Source: Litoreibacter sp. | Lineage (GTDB): Bacteria > Pseudomonadota > Alphaproteobacteria > Rhodobacterales > Rhodobacteraceae | Length of the DNA: 5,988 nucleotides | Assembly (NCBI GenBank): GCA_013042765.1 | Contig: JABDPP010000172.1 | Location: forward strand, 1-5,988 | Direction: 5' to 3' | Part shown: in pieces, positions 1-5,940 of the stretch | Numbering within the stretch: position 1 is the first letter of the stretch | How the letters are laid out: each line of letters begins with the position of its first letter | Notes under the pieces: generated by a model | What the model saw: the letters and a program-made list of their open reading frames with translations, nothing else | What the model was told of the DNA's origin: nothing | The model's database searches: none | Position numbers and translations under genes: made by a program

Positions 1-1
1 A

Positions 2-244
2 CATCGCACCGCACGGCGGCTCTGCCTCACATGGAGTGTGCATTGCGTCATCATCGATGAGATTGATCGCTTCAAGCTGGCAGTCGTCGGCGCGGCACGG
101 GCCGCCCTCTCGGAGGGGTTTGCTGAGGAAGAGGATCAGATCGTCGTAACGGCGGGTGTTCCCTTCGCGCAGCCGGGTTCCACTAACATCCTGCGGGTTG
201 CGCCCTGTGCGGAAAGGTTGATTTTTAGCACCGATCCAGAGTAA
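2..244 (+). CDS. pyk: Pyruvate kinase, C-terminal end (5' part outside window)
   Basis: The reading frame is open from the window edge and encodes the last 80 residues. Pyruvate kinase transfers the phosphate of phosphoenolpyruvate to ADP, giving pyruvate and ATP in the cytoplasm as the last step of glycolysis. Only the C-terminal domain is visible. It begins with TARRLCLTWSVHCV, the 'TARR(L/M)-L-W-GV' region of the family, continues through a helix (about residues 20-45 of the fragment), and reaches a 'DQIVVTAGVPF' strand followed by PGSTNILRV. That last segment is the Gly-Ser/Thr-Thr-Asn-type loop found near the end of pyruvate kinases, which lies in the allosteric domain. The apparent GTG start at 38 is internal to this domain and is not a real start. 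The stop is TAA at 242-244, and the next gene begins 30 bases later. The catalytic barrel lies outside the window and cannot be judged. Confidence 0.88.
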   Translation, partial: HRTARRLCLTWSVHCVIIDEIDRFKLAVVGAARAALSEGFAEEEDQIVVTAGVPFAQPGSTNILRVAPCAERLIFSTDPE

Positions 245-274
245 CGTTCAGCGCGTTTTACAAGGGATGGTCGT

Positions 275-499
275 ATGTCTACGGATTTCATTCTCTTTGT
301 GGGTATCGTGCTTGCCGTTCTGTCACTCCCACCTCTTCTAGGGTCCGTCATGCGCGGAAACCCTCCGCGCGTGGCTTCAATCGTTGCGGTTCTGGCGGGC
401 GTGATGATCGTTTATGCGATATCTTCGCGCCCCGGTGGATACGAGTTTGGCGATTTGCCCCGCGTTTTTCAGAGCCCGTTCTCCGCGTTTAATTTCTGA
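275..499 (+). CDS. Small two-helix membrane protein, function unknown
   Basis: This encodes a 74-residue protein with two predicted membrane segments, about residues 4-24 (ILFVGIVLAVLSLPPLL) and 32-50 (VASIVAVLAGVMIVYAI). A short Arg-containing loop (MRGNPPR) joins them. After the second helix comes a soluble tail with RPGGYEFGDLPRVF. The ATG at 275 is preceded by AAGGGA (262-267) at a 7-base spacing, which supports this start. The gene follows pyk by 30 bases in the same direction and is probably co-transcribed with it. From memory, similar short proteins with the PGGY motif sit between pyk and rpmI in Rhodobacterales. That is recall, not a search result. No catalytic motif is visible and I assign no function. 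The two helices and the size suggest an inner-membrane protein. Confidence 0.8.
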   Translation: MSTDFILFVGIVLAVLSLPPLLGSVMRGNPPRVASIVAVLAGVMIVYAISSRPGGYEFGDLPRVFQSPFSAFNF

Positions 500-527
500 A
501 TCGGGGGAACATTCCTGAAACGAAGGC

Positions 528-556
528 TTGCCAAGCTCCGGTCGCGGGCCTAAAAG
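528..556 (+). promoter_or_regulatory. Candidate sigma70 promoter for rpmI-rplT
   Basis: TTGCCA (528-533) matches the -35 consensus at 5 of 6 positions. TAAAAG (551-556) matches the -10 consensus at 4 of 6, and the spacer is 17 bases. Transcription would start near 563, giving a leader of about 70 bases before the rpmI ATG. The leader contains the perfect palindrome GCCTATAGGC (580-589), then a CATGC/GCATG pair (589-593 with 600-604). The site lies in the 135-base gap after the small membrane protein gene, where a ribosomal-protein unit would be expected to start. This is a pattern match only. Confidence 0.45.
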
Positions 557-634
557 GCGCGCTCGAACCCATGGGACCGGCCTATAGGCATGCCGAGTCG
601 CATGATTACCGCTCAAAGATTTGAGGAGACGGAA

Positions 635-835
635 ATGCCGAAGATGAAGACGAAATCAGGCGCCAAGAAGCGCTTCAAGATGACGGCCTCCGGCCGCGTC
701 AAAGCAGGTCAGGCTGGCAAACGCCACGGCATGATCAAGCGTTCGACCAAGTTCATCCGCACTGCGCGCGGCACGACGACTCTCTGCAAGGCAGATGAGA
801 ATATCGTGAAAAAATACATGCCATACGCGCGTTAA
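635..835 (+). CDS. rpmI: 50S ribosomal protein L35
   Basis: This encodes a 66-residue, strongly basic protein of normal L35 length. The family N-terminus [14 protein letters not shown] is present (residues 1-14), followed by TASGRVK, the KRHGMIKRS segment and a C-terminal KKYMPYAR. L35 is a small structural protein of the large ribosomal subunit that contacts 23S rRNA. The start is ATG 635, because it gives the canonical N-terminus and has GAGGAG (623-628) six bases upstream. An in-frame ATG at 590 would add 15 residues foreign to the family. The TAA stop overlaps the ribosome binding site of rplT (AAGGAG, 834-839), so the two genes are translated as a pair. infC, which precedes rpmI in many bacteria, is not upstream here. 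Confidence 0.97.
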   Translation: MPKMKTKSGAKKRFKMTASGRVKAGQAGKRHGMIKRSTKFIRTARGTTTLCKADENIVKKYMPYAR

Positions 836-847
836 GGAGAAGCTGAG

Positions 848-1210
848 ATGTCGAGAGTTACGTCCGGGAAAGTCACCCACGCCCGCCACAAGAAGGTCAT
901 CAAAGCCGCAAAAGGTTACTATGGCCGCCGTTCCAACGCTTTCAAGACAGCCACGCAGGCTGTCGATAAGGCCAACCAATACGCAACCCGCGACCGCAAG
1001 GCCCGCAAGCGCAACTTCCGCGCTCTGTGGATCCAGCGGATCAATGCCGGTTGCCGTTCGATCGATGAGACGATGACCTATTCGCGTTTCATTAACGGCC
1101 TGTCGCTTGCCGGTATCGAGGTCGACCGCAAAGTTCTGGCCGACCTGGCTGTTCACGAGCCGGCTGCCTTTGCAGCGGTCGTTGAAAAGGCAAAAGCAGC
1201 TCTCGCTTAG
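848..1210 (+). CDS. rplT: 50S ribosomal protein L20
   Basis: This encodes 120 residues, the usual length for L20. The basic N-terminal half carries the family signature [16 protein letters not shown] (residues 13-28), then a long helix with [20 protein letters not shown] (about 45-64) and INAG. The C-terminal globular half has [22 protein letters not shown]20 binds 23S rRNA early in 50S assembly. In E. coli and Bacillus it also represses its own operon by binding leader RNA; whether that happens here cannot be seen. ATG 848 follows AAGGAG (834-839) by 8 bases, and the gap to rpmI is 12 bases. The TAG stop (1208-1210) lies in the loop of a 7-bp hairpin (1198-1218), and the terminator for the pair lies about 30 bases further on. 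Confidence 0.97.
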   Translation: MSRVTSGKVTHARHKKVIKAAKGYYGRRSNAFKTATQAVDKANQYATRDRKARKRNFRALWIQRINAGCRSIDETMTYSRFINGLSLAGIEVDRKVLADLAVHEPAAFAAVVEKAKAALA

Positions 1211-1240
1211 AGAGAGCTTTCATCTGAGGGACAGATGACG

Positions 1241-1272
1241 CGCCGCGGTGGTTTTCTCCGCGGCGTTTTCTT
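1241..1272 (+). terminator. Intrinsic terminator of rpmI-rplT
   Basis: A perfect 8-bp GC stem, CGCCGCGG (1241-1248) with CCGCGGCG (1258-1265), encloses a 9-base loop and is followed by TTTTCTT (1266-1272). This is a classic Rho-independent terminator 30 bases after the rplT stop. It separates the ribosomal-protein unit from pheS, so pheS should have its own promoter or depend on read-through. Confidence 0.88.
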
Positions 1273-1336
1273 ATCTCGGGACGGGATGCAGCGGGTCTGA
1301 AGGCGGCGCGGTTTGACCACCTCTTGCATTCAGAGG

Positions 1337-1361
1337 GTTGCGTGGTAGGACATCACGCAAC
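1337..1361 (+). promoter_or_regulatory. Inverted repeat in the pheS leader (possible operator or RNA hairpin)
   Basis: GTTGCGTG (1337-1344) and CACGCAAC (1354-1361) are perfect inverted repeats of 8 bp. The stem can extend by one G-T and one T-A pair, leaving the 5-base loop AGGAC. The repeat ends 5 bases before the pheS ribosome binding site (GACGGAG, 1366-1372) and 17 bases before the ATG. A TTGACC element, a 5 of 6 match to a -35 box, lies at 1313-1318, so the repeat would fall over the -10 and start region of a promoter placed there. It could be a protein-binding operator or a leader RNA hairpin that affects translation. No Phe-rich leader peptide of the pheM type is present, and no T run follows. 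Confidence 0.4.
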
Positions 1362-1378
1362 GCAAGACGGAGTATATC

Positions 1379-2461
1379 ATGGACGGGTTGGACGCACTGC
1401 GCGCAAAGGTTCTGGAGGCCGTTTCCTCGGCAAAGGACGAGGCTGCGCTGGAAGAGCTTCGGGTCGCCACGGTCGGCAAGAAGGGCGAAGTTAGCCTGAA
1501 GATGCGCGAGCTTGGGCGCATGACACCCGAGGAGCGCCAAGTCGCAGGTCCGGCTCTGAATGCTCTGAAAGACGAGGTCAACGCGGCGTTGGCCGCTAAG
1601 AAGGCGGGTCTGGCCGACGCAGCGCTTAACGAGCGACTGCAAACAGAGTGGCTTGACGTGACGTTGCCGGCCCGCTCGCGCCGTGCCGGGACCATCCACC
1701 CAATCAGCCAGGTGAGCGACGAGGTTACCGCGCTCTTTGCCGATCTGGGCTTTGCCGTGGCAGAGGGGCCGCAGGTGGAAAGCGACTGGTACAATTTCGA
1801 CGCGCTGAACATCCCCAGCCATCATCCGGCACGCGGTGAGATGGACACGTTCTACATGTCCCGGGAGGACGGCGACGAACGTCCGCCGCATGTTCTGCGC
1901 ACCCATACCTCGCCGGTTCAGATCCGTTCCATGCTGGCACAGGGCGCCCCGCTGCGTGTTATTTGCCCAGGCCGCGTCTACCGGGCTGACTATGACCAGA
2001 CCCACACGCCGATGTTTCACCAGGTCGAGGGACTGGCGATCGACCGCGACATATCCATGGCGAACCTGAAATGGGTTCTCGAGGAGTTCGTGAAAGCCTT
2101 CTTCGAGGTCGACGATGTCGAACTTCGCTTCCGCGCCTCGCATTTCCCGTTCACGGAGCCGTCGGCTGAGGTTGATATCCGCTGCTCCTGGGAAGGCGGG
2201 CAGCTGAAAATCGGTGAAGGCGATGACTGGCTGGAAATCCTCGGTTCCGGGATGGTGCATCCCAAGGTGCTTGAGGCCGGTGGCATTGATCCGACTGAAT
2301 GGCAGGGCTTTGCCTTCGGCATGGGTATCGACCGGATCGCGATGTTGAAATACGGCATTCCCGACCTGCGGGCGTTCTTCGATTCTGATCTGCGCTGGTT
2401 GCGCCACTACGGGTTCGCGGCATTGGACCAGCCAAACCTTTACGCAGGTTTGAGCCGCTGA
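1379..2461 (+). CDS. pheS: Phenylalanyl-tRNA synthetase alpha subunit
   Basis: This encodes the 360-residue catalytic subunit of the cytoplasmic alpha2-beta2 class II enzyme that charges tRNA-Phe with phenylalanine using ATP. Residues 1 to about 90 form the helical coiled-coil arm that contacts tRNA, and the catalytic core runs from about 105 to 345. Visible landmarks are THTSPVQIR (175-183) in the substrate-binding part, class II motif 2 with [19 protein letters not shown] (200-218), and motif 3 with [20 protein letters not shown] (310-329). Ala312 in FAFGMG aligns with E. coli Ala294, which sets the size of the phenylalanine pocket, so ordinary Phe specificity is expected. The protein is longer than E. 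coli PheS (327 residues), partly through a C-terminal tail after residue 345; similar lengths are, from memory, usual in alphaproteobacteria. ATG 1379 has GACGGAG (1366-1372) upstream and gives the expected N-terminus. pheT does not follow directly: 506 bases intervene. Confidence 0.97.
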   Translation: MDGLDALRAKVLEAVSSAKDEAALEELRVATVGKKGEVSLKMRELGRMTPEERQVAGPALNALKDEVNAALAAKKAGLADAALNERLQTEWLDVTLPARSRRAGTIHPISQVSDEVTALFADLGFAVAEGPQVESDWYNFDALNIPSHHPARGEMDTFYMSREDGDERPPHVLRTHTSPVQIRSMLAQGAPLRVICPGRVYRADYDQTHTPMFHQVEGLAIDRDISMANLKWVLEEFVKAFFEVDDVELRFRASHFPFTEPSAEVDIRCSWEGGQLKIGEGDDWLEILGSGMVHPKVLEAGGIDPTEWQGFAFGMGIDRIAMLKYGIPDLRAFFDSDLRWLRHYGFAALDQPNLYAGLSR

Positions 2462-2509
2462 GCCTCAGAACCGGATCCTCCAAGAGAAGATGCTTCATGC
2501 AAGACGAGA

Positions 2510-2531
2510 CCGCCCCGATTACTCGGGGCGG
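2510..2531. terminator. Strong 9-bp hairpin after pheS, possible terminator
   Basis: CCGCCCCGA (2510-2518) and TCGGGGCGG (2523-2531) form a perfect 9-bp stem with the tetraloop TTAC, 48 bases after the pheS stop. On the plus strand no T run follows (CAAGTTGGC), so it is not a textbook terminator in that direction. On the minus strand it lies 40 bases beyond the stop of the 61-residue gene and is followed by the moderately T-rich TCTCGTCTT, so it may end that transcript. It could also protect the 3' end of pheS mRNA. Confidence 0.4.
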
Positions 2532-2571
2532 CAAGTTGGCAACTGAACAGACGTCTTACGCAGAGGAAATT

Positions 2572-2757
2572 CTAGAGGCTTGGCCCACCGCAGATCGGTG
2601 AAAATACGCCGCTACAGCCAAATTCGGACAGGTCGATTGTCTTGCCTTTGACGGACGCGGGCGAGTTATTCACGGTCATGACCGCCAGACCCAGACTGAT
2701 TGAAAGCGCTGCTACAGAGGGGCGGAACACAGATCTTATTACATCACTGATAAACAT
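2572..2757 (-). CDS. Small putative exported protein between pheS and pheT, function unknown
   Basis: This is a 61-residue frame opposite in direction to pheS and pheT. Its ATG (2755-2757) is preceded on its own strand by GAGGTGA (plus-strand positions 2764-2770) at a 6-base spacing. That is a near-ideal ribosome binding site and the main reason to accept the gene. The N-terminus has Arg8 and Arg12, then a hydrophobic run (VAALSISLGLAVMTV, about 15-29) and NSPA (31-34), which fits signal peptidase cleavage after Ala34. The remaining mature peptide would be about 27 residues, starting SVKGKTIDLSEFG and containing Cys48 and Cys56, which could form a disulfide outside the cytoplasm. Uncleaved, it would be a single-pass membrane protein. 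I recognise no family. The stop (TAG, 2572-2574) is followed 40 bases on by a 9-bp hairpin. Its transcription would run against read-through from pheS. Confidence 0.6.
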   Translation of the reverse strand: MFISDVIRSVFRPSVAALSISLGLAVMTVNNSPASVKGKTIDLSEFGCSGVFSPICGGPSL

Positions 2758-2807
2758 GATTGTTCACCTCATGATCTATTGTCGGGAATCACTGGGAAAG
2801 CTCTTAA

Positions 2808-2840
2808 CTTGTGGCAAACCTGTCTCCAAATTGCGGCAAG
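2808..2840. repeat. Imperfect inverted repeat in the pheS-pheT spacer
   Basis: CTTGTGGCAA (2808-2817) and TTGCGGCAAG (2831-2840) are inverted repeats matching at 8 of 10 positions across a 13-base spacer. They lie 51-83 bases upstream of the start codon of the minus-strand 61-residue gene and about 130 bases upstream of pheT, in an AT-richer stretch. The position suits an operator for the small gene. A chance match cannot be excluded for a repeat of this quality. Confidence 0.3.
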
Positions 2841-2967
2841 AATAGGGCGGTGGACCCCGATCCTTAGAATTTGAGGTATTTTCACCGCTCAGGCGGCTCT
2901 TTTGTTCGGAGCGCTGATGGGGTAGCAGAAGCGCAAAGACGCAGCATGAACGCAAGGCACCCAAACG

Positions 2968-5376
2968 ATGAAATTCACGCTCTCCTGGTTGAAAGACCAT
3001 CTCGAGACTGACGCCACGCTCGATGAGATCCTTTATGCCCTGACCGATCTGGGCCTTGAAGTCGAAGGGGTCGAAAACCCAGCCGAACGCTTGTCGGCCT
3101 TTACCATCGGATATGTTGCCAAGGCCGAGAAACACCCCGACGCGGACAAACTGCGCGTTTGCCAGGTGGAGACGGATGGCGGAAAGACCCAGATCATCTG
3201 TGGCGCCCCGAACGCGCGTGAAGGCATCAAGGTCGTCGTTGCAAAGCCGGGGGTCTACGTTCCGGGCATCGATACGGTGATCGGTGTCGGCAAGATCCGC
3301 GGTATCGAAAGCTACGGCATGATGTGCTCTGAGCGTGAGATGGAGCTGTCTGACGAACATGATGGCATCATCGAGCTGCCCTCCGGCGAGATCGGCCAGA
3401 GCTTCACCCACTGGCTGGAAGAAAACGATCCCGCGAAGGTCGATCCGGTGATCGAGATCGCGATTACCCCGAACCGCCCGGACGCGCTGGGCGTGCGCGG
3501 CATCGCGCGCGATCTGGCGGCACGCGGTCTTGGCAAGGTGAAAGCGCAAGAGAGAGCTTCTGTTCCGGGAGCGTTCGCCAGCCCGATCGACGTCAGCATC
3601 GATGCCGATGCGACCGAGGCTTGTCCGGTGTTCTACGGGCGCGTTATCAAGGGTGTTAAAAACGGCCCCAGCCCGGCTTGGCTTCAGGACCGCCTGAAAG
3701 CGATCGGATTGCGCCCGATCTCTATCCTGGTCGATATCACGAACTTCTTCACTTATGACAACAACCGGCCCTTGCACGTCTTCGATGCGAACAAGGTGTC
3801 CGGCGACCTTCGCGTGCATCTGTCCAAAGGCGGGGAGCGCATGGTGGCGCTCGATGACAAGGACTACACGCTTGACGCGGGCATGACAGTGATCTCTGAC
3901 GCCAACGGCATCGAAAGCCTTGGTGGCATCATGGGCGGTGCTGCGTCCGGCTGCACCGAAGAGACCGTCAACGTGTTTCTGGAGGCGGCGTTTTTCGATC
4001 CGATCCGCACCGCGCATACCGGCCGCAAGCTCAAGATCAATTCGGATGCGAGGTATCGGTTCGAGCGGGGTATCGATCCCGAATGGACCCCGGAGGGGAT
4101 CGAACACGCGACGCGCATGATCATGGATCTGTGCGGGGGCAAGGCCTCCGAGGTCGTTATGGCTGGCCAGATGCCCGATCACTCCCGCGCTTACAAGCTC
4201 GACACGGACCGCGTTCAGTCACTCGTGGGTATGGAAATCCCCGGTGAAGAGCAGCGCAAGACGCTGACCGCTTTAGGCTTTACGCTCGAAGGCGACATGG
4301 CTCATGTTCCGAGCTGGCGCCCCGATGTTCTCGGAGAGGCCGACCTAGTCGAAGAGGTGGCCCGTGTCGCATCCCTGACCAAGCTGGAAGGCAAACCCCT
4401 CCCGCGCGCGGATGTCGGCGTGCCGAAGCCGGTTTTGACGCCCATGCAAAAGCGCGAACAGGCGGCGCGGCGGATGCTAGCTTCGCTTGGCTATAATGAG
4501 TGCGTGACCTATTCCTTCATCGACCAGCCCTCGGCAGAGCTGTTTGGGGGTGGGTCCGACGCGACCAAGCTCGAGAACCCGATTTCAACAGAAATGAGCC
4601 ATTTACGCCCGTCGCTCCTGCCCGGCCTTCTGCAGGCTGCGGCCCGAAATCAGGCGCGGGGTTTCATGGATCTGGCGCTGTTCGAAGTGGGACCGGCCTT
4701 CCACGGCGGAGAGCCGGAAGACCAGCAACTCGTCGCTTCCGGCATTCTGGTTGGTCACTCTGGCCCGAAGGATATGCACGCGGCGCGTCGCCCGGTGGAT
4801 GTCTTTGATGTTAAGGCCGATGCGGAAGCTGTGCTGAACGCGATCGGTGCGCCCGCCAAGGTGCAGATCCTGCGCGGGGCAGAGGAATGGTGGCATCCGG
4901 GACGTCACGGCAAAGTTTGCCTCGGTCCAAAGAAGGTGCTGGCGGTCTTTGGCGAGATCCACCCCAAGGTTCTCACCGCGATGGATATAAAGGGGCCTGC
5001 GATGGGTTTCACGATCTGGCCTGCCGAAGTGCCGTTCCCGAAAACCAAGTCGGCGACACGTCCGGCGCTGCACCTGCGCGATTTACAGGCGGTGGAGCGT
5101 GATTTCGCCTTCGTGGTGGATCAGAATGTCGAAGCGCTTGTCCTCGTCAATGCGGCTGCAGGTTCTGACAAGGCGCTGATTCAGGATGTCCGCGTGTTCG
5201 ACGAATTTTCCGGCCCGAAGGCAGAAGAGCAGATGGGCGCGGGGAAGAAATCCCTTGCGATCACCGTGCGACTGCAGCCGTCTGAGAAGACCCTGACGGA
5301 CGAAGAGATCGAAGCAGTCAGCGCCAAGATTATCGAAAAAGTGAGTAAGGCCGCCGGCGGCACGCTGCGCGGCTGA
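2968..5376 (+). CDS. pheT: Phenylalanyl-tRNA synthetase beta subunit
   Basis: This encodes the 802-residue beta subunit, full length for a bacterial PheT, which binds tRNA-Phe and removes misattached tyrosine. From the N-terminus, MKFTLSWLKDHLE is the canonical start. It is followed by the EMAP/OB-fold tRNA-binding domain (about 39-150; KHPDADKLRVCQV, CGAPNAREG, GMMCSEREM), ITPNRPDALGVRGIARDLA (166-184), and the B3/B4 editing domain (about 210-385). His270 (PLHVFD), Glu339 (FLEAAFF) and Ser359 (NSDA) align with E. coli editing-pocket residues His261, Glu334 and Thr354, so editing looks intact. Then come the B5 domain (about 405-475; WRPDV and DLVEEVAR with its acidic residues), a catalytic-like core, and the FDX-ACB anticodon-binding domain (about 703-800; DLQAVERDFAFVVD). 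The ribosome binding site is weak (AAGG, 2954-2957, 10 bases from the ATG). Its promoter is unclear: TAGAAT at 2865-2870 resembles a -10 box but lacks a good -35. ytoQ follows after 27 bases. Confidence 0.97.
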   Translation: MKFTLSWLKDHLETDATLDEILYALTDLGLEVEGVENPAERLSAFTIGYVAKAEKHPDADKLRVCQVETDGGKTQIICGAPNAREGIKVVVAKPGVYVPGIDTVIGVGKIRGIESYGMMCSEREMELSDEHDGIIELPSGEIGQSFTHWLEENDPAKVDPVIEIAITPNRPDALGVRGIARDLAARGLGKVKAQERASVPGAFASPIDVSIDADATEACPVFYGRVIKGVKNGPSPAWLQDRLKAIGLRPISILVDITNFFTYDNNRPLHVFDANKVSGDLRVHLSKGGERMVALDDKDYTLDAGMTVISDANGIESLGGIMGGAASGCTEETVNVFLEAAFFDPIRTAHTGRKLKINSDARYRFERGIDPEWTPEGIEHATRMIMDLCGGKASEVVMAGQMPDHSRAYKLDTDRVQSLVGMEIPGEEQRKTLTALGFTLEGDMAHVPSWRPDVLGEADLVEEVARVASLTKLEGKPLPRADVGVPKPVLTPMQKREQAARRMLASLGYNECVTYSFIDQPSAELFGGGSDATKLENPISTEMSHLRPSLLPGLLQAAARNQARGFMDLALFEVGPAFHGGEPEDQQLVASGILVGHSGPKDMHAARRPVDVFDVKADAEAVLNAIGAPAKVQILRGAEEWWHPGRHGKVCLGPKKVLAVFGEIHPKVLTAMDIKGPAMGFTIWPAEVPFPKTKSATRPALHLRDLQAVERDFAFVVDQNVEALVLVNAAAGSDKALIQDVRVFDEFSGPKAEEQMGAGKKSLAITVRLQPSEKTLTDEEIEAVSAKIIEKVSKAAGGTLRG

Positions 5377-5403
5377 ACCGTTCCGAACAAGAGGAGACAG
5401 AAT

Positions 5404-5853
5404 ATGTCATTGAATGTTTATCTTTCCGGCGAGATCCACACGGATTGGCGCGAGCAGATCACCGAGGGCGCAAAGGGCCTCGACGTGGTGTTCAACAACC
5501 CCGTCACGGATCACGATGCCTCTGACGATTGCGGGGTTGCCATCCTTGGCGCCGAAGATCAGAAATACTGGCACGATCACAAAGGGGCCATGGTCAACGC
5601 CATTCGAACCCGCAAGGGGATCGCGGATGCTGACGTCGTCGTGGTGCGTTTCGGCGAGAAATACAAACAATGGAACGCAGCCTTTGACGCCGGGTACGCG
5701 GCGGCTTTGGGTAAGTCACTGATCGTTCTTCACGGGCCCGAGCACCAGCACCCGCTCAAAGAAGTTGACGCAGCTGCATTGGCGGTCGCTGAAGAGCCGT
5801 CTCAGGTCGTGGAAATCCTGCGTTACGTGTTGACCAGTAAGCTGCCCGCCTGA
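5404..5853 (+). CDS. ytoQ: YtoQ family protein, function unknown
   Basis: This encodes a 149-residue soluble protein that I recognise as the YtoQ family. The N-terminus MSLNVYLSGEIHTDWR is typical, followed by NNPVTDHDASDDCG (31-44), ILGAEDQKYWHDHKGAMVN (47-65), ADADVVVVRFGEKYKQWNAA (74-93) and FDAGYAAALGKSLIVLHG (94-111). The order strand-SGE, then D-x-D-V-x-V, then F-D-x-G-Y-A-x-x-x-G-K resembles the nucleoside 2-deoxyribosyltransferase fold. There, a Glu in the equivalent 'E-x-G-Y-A' helix is the nucleophile; here the position is Asp95. A nucleotide- or nucleoside-related role is therefore possible but unproven. ATG 5404 has GAGGAG (5391-5396) 7 bases upstream. The 27-base gap after pheT and the terminator behind it indicate co-transcription with pheT. 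No signal peptide or membrane segment is present. Confidence 0.88.
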   Translation: MSLNVYLSGEIHTDWREQITEGAKGLDVVFNNPVTDHDASDDCGVAILGAEDQKYWHDHKGAMVNAIRTRKGIADADVVVVRFGEKYKQWNAAFDAGYAAALGKSLIVLHGPEHQHPLKEVDAAALAVAEEPSQVVEILRYVLTSKLPA

Positions 5854-5878
5854 GGGCGGATCGCAGGACCAGAAAGCG

Positions 5879-5921
5879 AAATGGCGCGCTCAGGCTCTGA
5901 GGTCCGGGCGCACCATTTTTT
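5879..5921 (+). terminator. Intrinsic terminator after ytoQ
   Basis: AAATGG (5879-5884) pairs with CCATTT (5913-5918). After one C-A mismatch, GCGCTC (5886-5891) pairs with GGGCGC (5906-5911), including one G-T. This gives a 13-position stem around a 14-base loop. A run of six T (5916-5921) follows, so this is a good Rho-independent terminator 25 bases after the ytoQ stop. The AAA on its 5' side becomes TTT on the minus strand, so it may also stop a convergent transcript. Confidence 0.78.
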
Positions 5922-5940
5922 GTTCGACTTGCTCTCGAAC

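Noticed and set aside
38..244. Separate small gene starting at GTG 38
   Set aside because: The frame continues upstream to the window edge and the encoded residues are pyruvate kinase C-terminus, so this is an internal codon.
580..604. L20-type autoregulatory leader RNA in front of rpmI
   Set aside because: There are small palindromes (GCCTATAGGC and a CATGC/GCATG pair), but the leader is short and I cannot match it to the known L20 leader structures.
590..634. Extended rpmI start at ATG 590, adding 15 residues
   Set aside because: The canonical L35 N-terminus [14 protein letters not shown] starts at 635 with GAGGAG at the right distance. The extension has no family resemblance and no good ribosome binding site.
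1286..1378. PheM-like attenuator leader peptide before pheS
   Set aside because: The only short frame seen (ATG at 1286, four codons MQRV) has no Phe codons, and there is no terminator with a T run between it and pheS.
2885..2906. Terminator-like CCGC/GCGG hairpin followed by CTCTTTTGTT before pheT
   Set aside because: The stem is only 4 bp with a 4-base loop, and the T run is separated from the stem. It is too weak to call as a terminator.
2776..4182. 468-codon minus-strand frame across the start of pheT, and the 378-codon minus-strand frame (1271-2407) across pheS
   Set aside because: Both lie antisense to unmistakable pheT and pheS. They are rich in Arg, His and Asp as expected for shadows of high-GC coding sequence, and have no recognisable domain.
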